The notes beneath the pieces are model-generated. The model had not been told where the DNA came from. It saw only the letters and a program-made list of their open reading frames with translations, and made no database searches. Shown one piece after another: positions 6,614-8,708 of a stretch of 8,708 nt of DNA. The stretch is from contig JBEBHJ010000088.1 of NCBI GenBank assembly GCA_040081075.1, positions 1 through 8,708 on the forward strand, written 5' to 3'. Origin of the DNA: JANJUB01 sp040081075. Lineage in GTDB: Bacteria > Armatimonadota > Fimbriimonadia > Fimbriimonadales > Fimbriimonadaceae. Position 1 is the first letter of the stretch. Each line of letters starts with the position of its first letter. The position numbers and the translations under genes were made by a program.

Positions 6614-7393
6614 ATGGTCATCCTCTCTGTTCTACTTAGTGCGCCTCCCGCTACGGCTAAAATCGTGTCCGCTTCCCTTTTCAAAAATGGCTATGCCATG
6701 GTTCGGCGTGAGATTGTTGTCGCGGGAAACGAAACTAGCCTCAGCGAAATTCCTCAGGCTTCCCTTGGAACATTCTGGGTAGCCACGAGCGGCACCGTAA
6801 AGGTCAAAGAGCTCATTTCGACACAAGAAGAGGTCAGAGGAACCTATCAAGCTGGTTCGCTCGATCAGATCCTTGCGTTGAATCTGGGTAAGCCGCTGAA
6901 GTTCAGCACCGTAAATTTCGGCCAAGTCAGCGGCAAAATCCTGAGTATTCATGGGGATCACCTGTTGATTTCAACTGCTGAAACGATGCTGGCACTTCCC
7001 CGTGGCGAAATCAGGCTGGTCACATTTCCTGGAAAGGTCGTCACGACGGGTGCAACCACAACAAGCCGTCGAGTCTTGCACTTTAAGACTCATGGTGAAG
7101 GCAAGATTATTCTGTTTGGGTTGGAACGGGGCTTGAGCTGGACACCCGGCTACGCCATCGATATTTCGGACAAAAAGACGCTGAACTTGACGGCAAAGTC
7201 AACGGTTTCGAACGATTTGGGACTTCTAGAATCAGCTGAGTTGCGTTTCGTAACCGGCGTACCAAACGTTCCATGGGCCAGCATTACCGAGCCGCTTCTC
7301 TCCCAGCAATCAGTTGATGCTTTCACCACCATGCTGAAATCGGCCGGAGAAAGCGACATGAACTTCAACCGACGTGATATGTCGAGCCAATAG
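6614..7393 (+). CDS. DUF4139-family protein, N-terminal part, ending at an in-frame TAG
   Basis: 259 codons with a short hydrophobic signal peptide (VILSVLLSAPPATA, likely cleaved before Lys16), so the product is exported. The mature part is all-beta in character. Its opening, KIVSASLFKNGYAMVRREIVV, resembles the N-terminal DUF4140-type domain of the DUF4139 / mucoidy-inhibitor-A-like family. The frame reaches TAG at 7391-7393, yet the same frame continues without another stop to 8107 and supplies the missing DUF4139 half. Together they make 497 codons, a normal length for the family. The stop falls in a polar linker (NFNRRDMSSQ | AFGNVPG) between domains. ATG 6614 is the first start after an in-frame TAA at 6608, and no ribosome binding site or convincing promoter precedes it. 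The terminator at 6541-6577 suggests the gene must have its own promoter. Confidence 0.75.
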   Translation: MVILSVLLSAPPATAKIVSASLFKNGYAMVRREIVVAGNETSLSEIPQASLGTFWVATSGTVKVKELISTQEEVRGTYQAGSLDQILALNLGKPLKFSTVNFGQVSGKILSIHGDHLLISTAETMLALPRGEIRLVTFPGKVVTTGATTTSRRVLHFKTHGEGKIILFGLERGLSWTPGYAIDISDKKTLNLTAKSTVSNDLGLLESAELRFVTGVPNVPWASITEPLLSQQSVDAFTTMLKSAGESDMNFNRRDMSSQ

Positions 7394-8107
7394 GCATTTG
7401 GCAACGTTCCAGGAGCCTTTGCGCGCGGTTTTGATCCAAGCGAAGCCGGCGGCGAACAAGCTGAAGACCTGTTCTTCTACAAGCAGCCGAACGTTTCCCT
7501 AAAGAGCGGTGATCGTGGGTTGTACATGCTGTTTGAAAGCAAATCCGACTACGAGCACATCTATGCGGCAGATATCCCGGATACGGTGGTTAATGACCGC
7601 CAATATGTGGGACTACCAGAAGGGCCGACCGATGTTTGGCACAAGATCAAGTTTACGAACAAAGCCGGTCAACCGCTCACGACCGGACCAGCTACGATTT
7701 ATCAGAATGATCAGGTTATGGGTCAAGACACGTTGACCTATACTGCTAACGGCGGCGAGGCTACGATAAAGATGTCAAAAGCGCTTGATATCCGTGTTGA
7801 TGCATCTGAGGAAGAAGTAGATCGCAAGCGAGATTTTCTCAAACTTCGAAACGGAAACTACTACGATTTGGTTACGATCAAAGGCACAGTCCAGATTCAA
7901 AACATGAAGCCCGCTGATGTGGAGTTGCAGTTGACAAAGGCGATTACGGGAGAGTTTGTATCTGGAACCGAGGGCGCCAAGGCTTCGAAGAACGCTAAGG
8001 GCCTCCGCCAGGAGAATCCGAGAACAACCGTCAAATGGAGTCCGAAACTTCCGGCCGGCAAGAAGATCGAGATTTCCTATACTTACACCGTTTATGTATC
8101 CGGCTGA
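7394..8107 (+). pseudogene. DUF4139-family protein, C-terminal part, downstream of the in-frame stop
   Basis: 237 codons in the same frame as the preceding segment, ending in TGA followed directly by TAG. The segment EDLFFYKQPNVSLKSGDRGLY starts the DUF4139 domain proper, and a beta-sandwich pattern continues through QYVGLPEGPTDVWHKIKFTN to ISYTYTVYVSG. Residue composition shows no decay: there are no frameshifts or further stops. The part lacks a plausible start of its own. The first candidates are TTG 7520 and ATG 7526, both inside the conserved domain and without a ribosome binding site. It is therefore either the distal half of a gene with a recent nonsense change, a read-through product, or a consensus error at one base (CAG to TAG would be a single C-to-T change). 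Family function is poorly defined; an envelope role is likely. Confidence 0.75.
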
Positions 8108-8111
8108 TAGG

Positions 8112-8141
8112 TTCTGTCTGAGCACTTTTGCTCAGACAGAA
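8112..8141. terminator. Perfect 13-bp hairpin without a T-tract
   Basis: TTCTGTCTGAGCA (8112-8124) pairs fully with TGCTCAGACAGAA (8129-8141) around the four-base loop CTTT, with a further G-T pair possible outside. It begins four bases after the DUF4139 TGA. No T-run follows on either strand, so it is not a canonical terminator. It may be a U-less terminator, an RNA 3'-end protector, or an operator for the next gene, whose -10 box lies 13 bases to the right. Confidence 0.6.
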
Positions 8142-8154
8142 TCAGGCTCTAAGT

Positions 8155-8160
8155 TAAAAT
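8155..8160 (+). promoter_or_regulatory. -10 box upstream of the small coiled-coil gene
   Basis: TAAAAT (5 of 6 matches to TATAAT) lies nine bases before ATG 8170. The intervening AGAGAAGAT is purine-rich but only two bases from the ATG, too close for a normal Shine-Dalgarno site. The -35 region would fall within the right arm of the hairpin at 8112-8141. Confidence 0.4.
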
Positions 8161-8169
8161 AGAGAAGAT

Positions 8170-8436
8170 ATGCCAGATTCCCTTGTTGCTCTTGCAATCC
8201 TTGGCCTAATGATGATGATCCCGATCATTGCTATTCTGACCAGGCACCAACAAAAGATGACAGAAATGTTAAACAGCAAGCAGGCCGAAAATGCCACTCG
8301 AGGCGACGTTAATGCCCATCTGCTGAATGAAATCGCTCACATGAGAAGGCAGATGGACGATATGACGCTTGCGATTGAGCAGTTAAAAGACACTCAGTCG
8401 AGACAGCGAACGTTGGAAACCCGTATCAGCGGCTAA
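8170..8436 (+). CDS. Small membrane-anchored coiled-coil protein, PspB-like in layout
   Basis: An 88-aa protein with one N-terminal transmembrane segment (about residues 4-24, Leu/Ile/Met-rich, ending at Arg25-His26). A polar linker follows, then a helical region of about 45 residues (41-85) with spaced Leu, Ile and Met residues, predicted to form a coiled coil. The topology would be a single span with the helix in the cytoplasm by the positive-inside rule. Size and layout recall phage-shock protein B, which binds PspC and PspA. Detailed sequence similarity is weak and no pspA or pspC is in the window, so I do not give it that name. The gene is complete, with start ATG 8170. Its TAA stop is part of the -10 box of the next gene. 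Confidence 0.75.
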   Translation: MPDSLVALAILGLMMMIPIIAILTRHQQKMTEMLNSKQAENATRGDVNAHLLNEIAHMRRQMDDMTLAIEQLKDTQSRQRTLETRISG

Positions 8437-8439
8437 ACT
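8434..8439 (+). promoter_or_regulatory. -10-like box overlapping the stop of the coiled-coil gene
   Basis: TAAACT includes the TAA stop of the preceding gene and lies eight bases before the GTG at 8448. No Shine-Dalgarno sequence is present. It matches the leaderless-start pattern seen elsewhere in the window and supports GTG 8448 as the start. Confidence 0.35.
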
Positions 8440-8447
8440 TTCACCTG

Positions 8448-8708
8448 GTGCGATTTAACAACTTTTCAATCTGGCGTGGACGCCTTCCTCATTGGCGCGC
8501 CGATGGGGTCCGATACTATGTGACGTTTCGACATAGGCGAGACTTGTCCGCCGAAGAGTGCCAACTCCTCTTTCGGTATCTGTTGCGACCCGATGGAAAG
8601 AAGTGGGACTTGACCATTCTCTGCGTCTTGCCAGCTGCCACCGAGCTAATCTTTGAGGTTCATGACGCTCCAACGGGGCGGCCCTACGAACTCAGCGATG
8701 TCTTGGAG
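8448..8708 (+). CDS. IS200/REP-associated transposase-like protein with HUH motif lost (partial)
   Basis: An open frame of 87 codons from GTG 8448 to the window end, truncated by that edge. It resembles the start of Y1 (HUH) single-strand transposases of the IS200 / REP-associated (RAYT) group. LPHWRADGVRYYVTFRHRRDL corresponds in outline to the usual 'RLPHW...YFVTFR' opening. The segment ILCVLPAATELIFEV (58-72, approximate) falls where functional enzymes have 'VMPNHVHLLV'. In that alignment the two metal-binding His are Ala64 and Glu66, so the HUH site is absent. The beginning of the helix that normally carries the catalytic Tyr (YELSDVLE) is just reached. If the alignment is right, this is a catalytically dead, possibly domesticated homologue that keeps an intact reading frame. 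The 72-aa frame on the opposite strand is discounted because only this frame shows family features. Confidence 0.6.
   Translation, partial: MRFNNFSIWRGRLPHWRADGVRYYVTFRHRRDLSAEECQLLFRYLLRPDGKKWDLTILCVLPAATELIFEVHDAPTGRPYELSDVLE

Noticed and set aside
7391..7393. TAG recoded as a sense codon in this organism
   Set aside because: TAG is the natural terminator of both the cNMP-domain gene and the DUF853 gene, and follows TGA directly at the end of the DUF4139 gene. One internal TAG is better explained by mutation, variation or error.
8170..8436. Naming the small coiled-coil protein PspB
   Set aside because: Only size and layout agree. No phage-shock partners are present and the residue-level similarity is weak.
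8455..8673. 72-aa reading frame on the minus strand at the right edge
   Set aside because: It lacks recognisable motifs and is opposite the plus-strand frame that shows the transposase-like pattern.
1..8708. CRISPR arrays, tRNA or rRNA genes, known riboswitches, or a multi-gene defence cassette
   Set aside because: No regularly spaced repeats, no tRNA cloverleaf or rRNA-like segment, and no clustered nuclease or toxin genes were seen. The DUF853 ATPase is flanked by unrelated genes rather than by NurA or other HerA defence partners.

Overview
The window is a bacterial chromosome segment of roughly even base composition. Its gene content is mainly housekeeping and metabolic, with one mobile-element-derived gene at the right edge. 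Positions 1-16 match the inner 16 bases of the Nextera/Tn5 mosaic end. The left edge is therefore the end of an assembled contig with untrimmed library adapter, not biology. The lineage is uncertain. Three things make me lean tentatively to a Deinococcus-like or Armatimonadota (Fimbriimonadia-type) bacterium: a short monofunctional proline dehydrogenase of the Thermus/Deinococcus size class, an 851-aa DUF3417-type alpha-glucan phosphorylase, and start codons that sit directly downstream of -10-like boxes with no Shine-Dalgarno sequence. This placement rests on family resemblance only.

Layout, left to right. A stand-alone cyclic-nucleotide-binding domain protein (+) converges on a HerA/YjgR-type DUF853 ATPase (-), and their stop codons overlap in one CTAG. 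The ATPase diverges from a two-CBS-domain protein (+) across a gap of 26 bases in which the two candidate -10 boxes overlap. The CBS gene is followed after 31 bases by the glucan phosphorylase gene (+). That gene converges on proline dehydrogenase (-). Proline dehydrogenase diverges from a small secreted Cys/Met-rich protein (+), which ends in a textbook rho-independent terminator. Next comes a secreted DUF4139-family gene (+) split by a single in-frame TAG. A perfect 13-bp hairpin and a small membrane-anchored coiled-coil protein (+) follow. The last gene is an open-ended IS200/REP-associated transposase-like gene (+) whose HUH motif appears to be lost.

Function. The metabolic genes are catabolic: glucan phosphorolysis to glucose-1-phosphate, and FAD-linked proline oxidation. 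A CBS-domain protein next to glucan phosphorylase, and a cNMP-binding protein nearby, are compatible with energy or nucleotide sensing, but nothing in the sequence proves a functional link. I see no convincing multi-gene defence system or other clearly novel system. The most unusual signals are the repeated leaderless-start signature, the amber-interrupted DUF4139 gene, the HUH-less transposase homologue and the Cys/Met-rich secreted protein with a palindromic leader.
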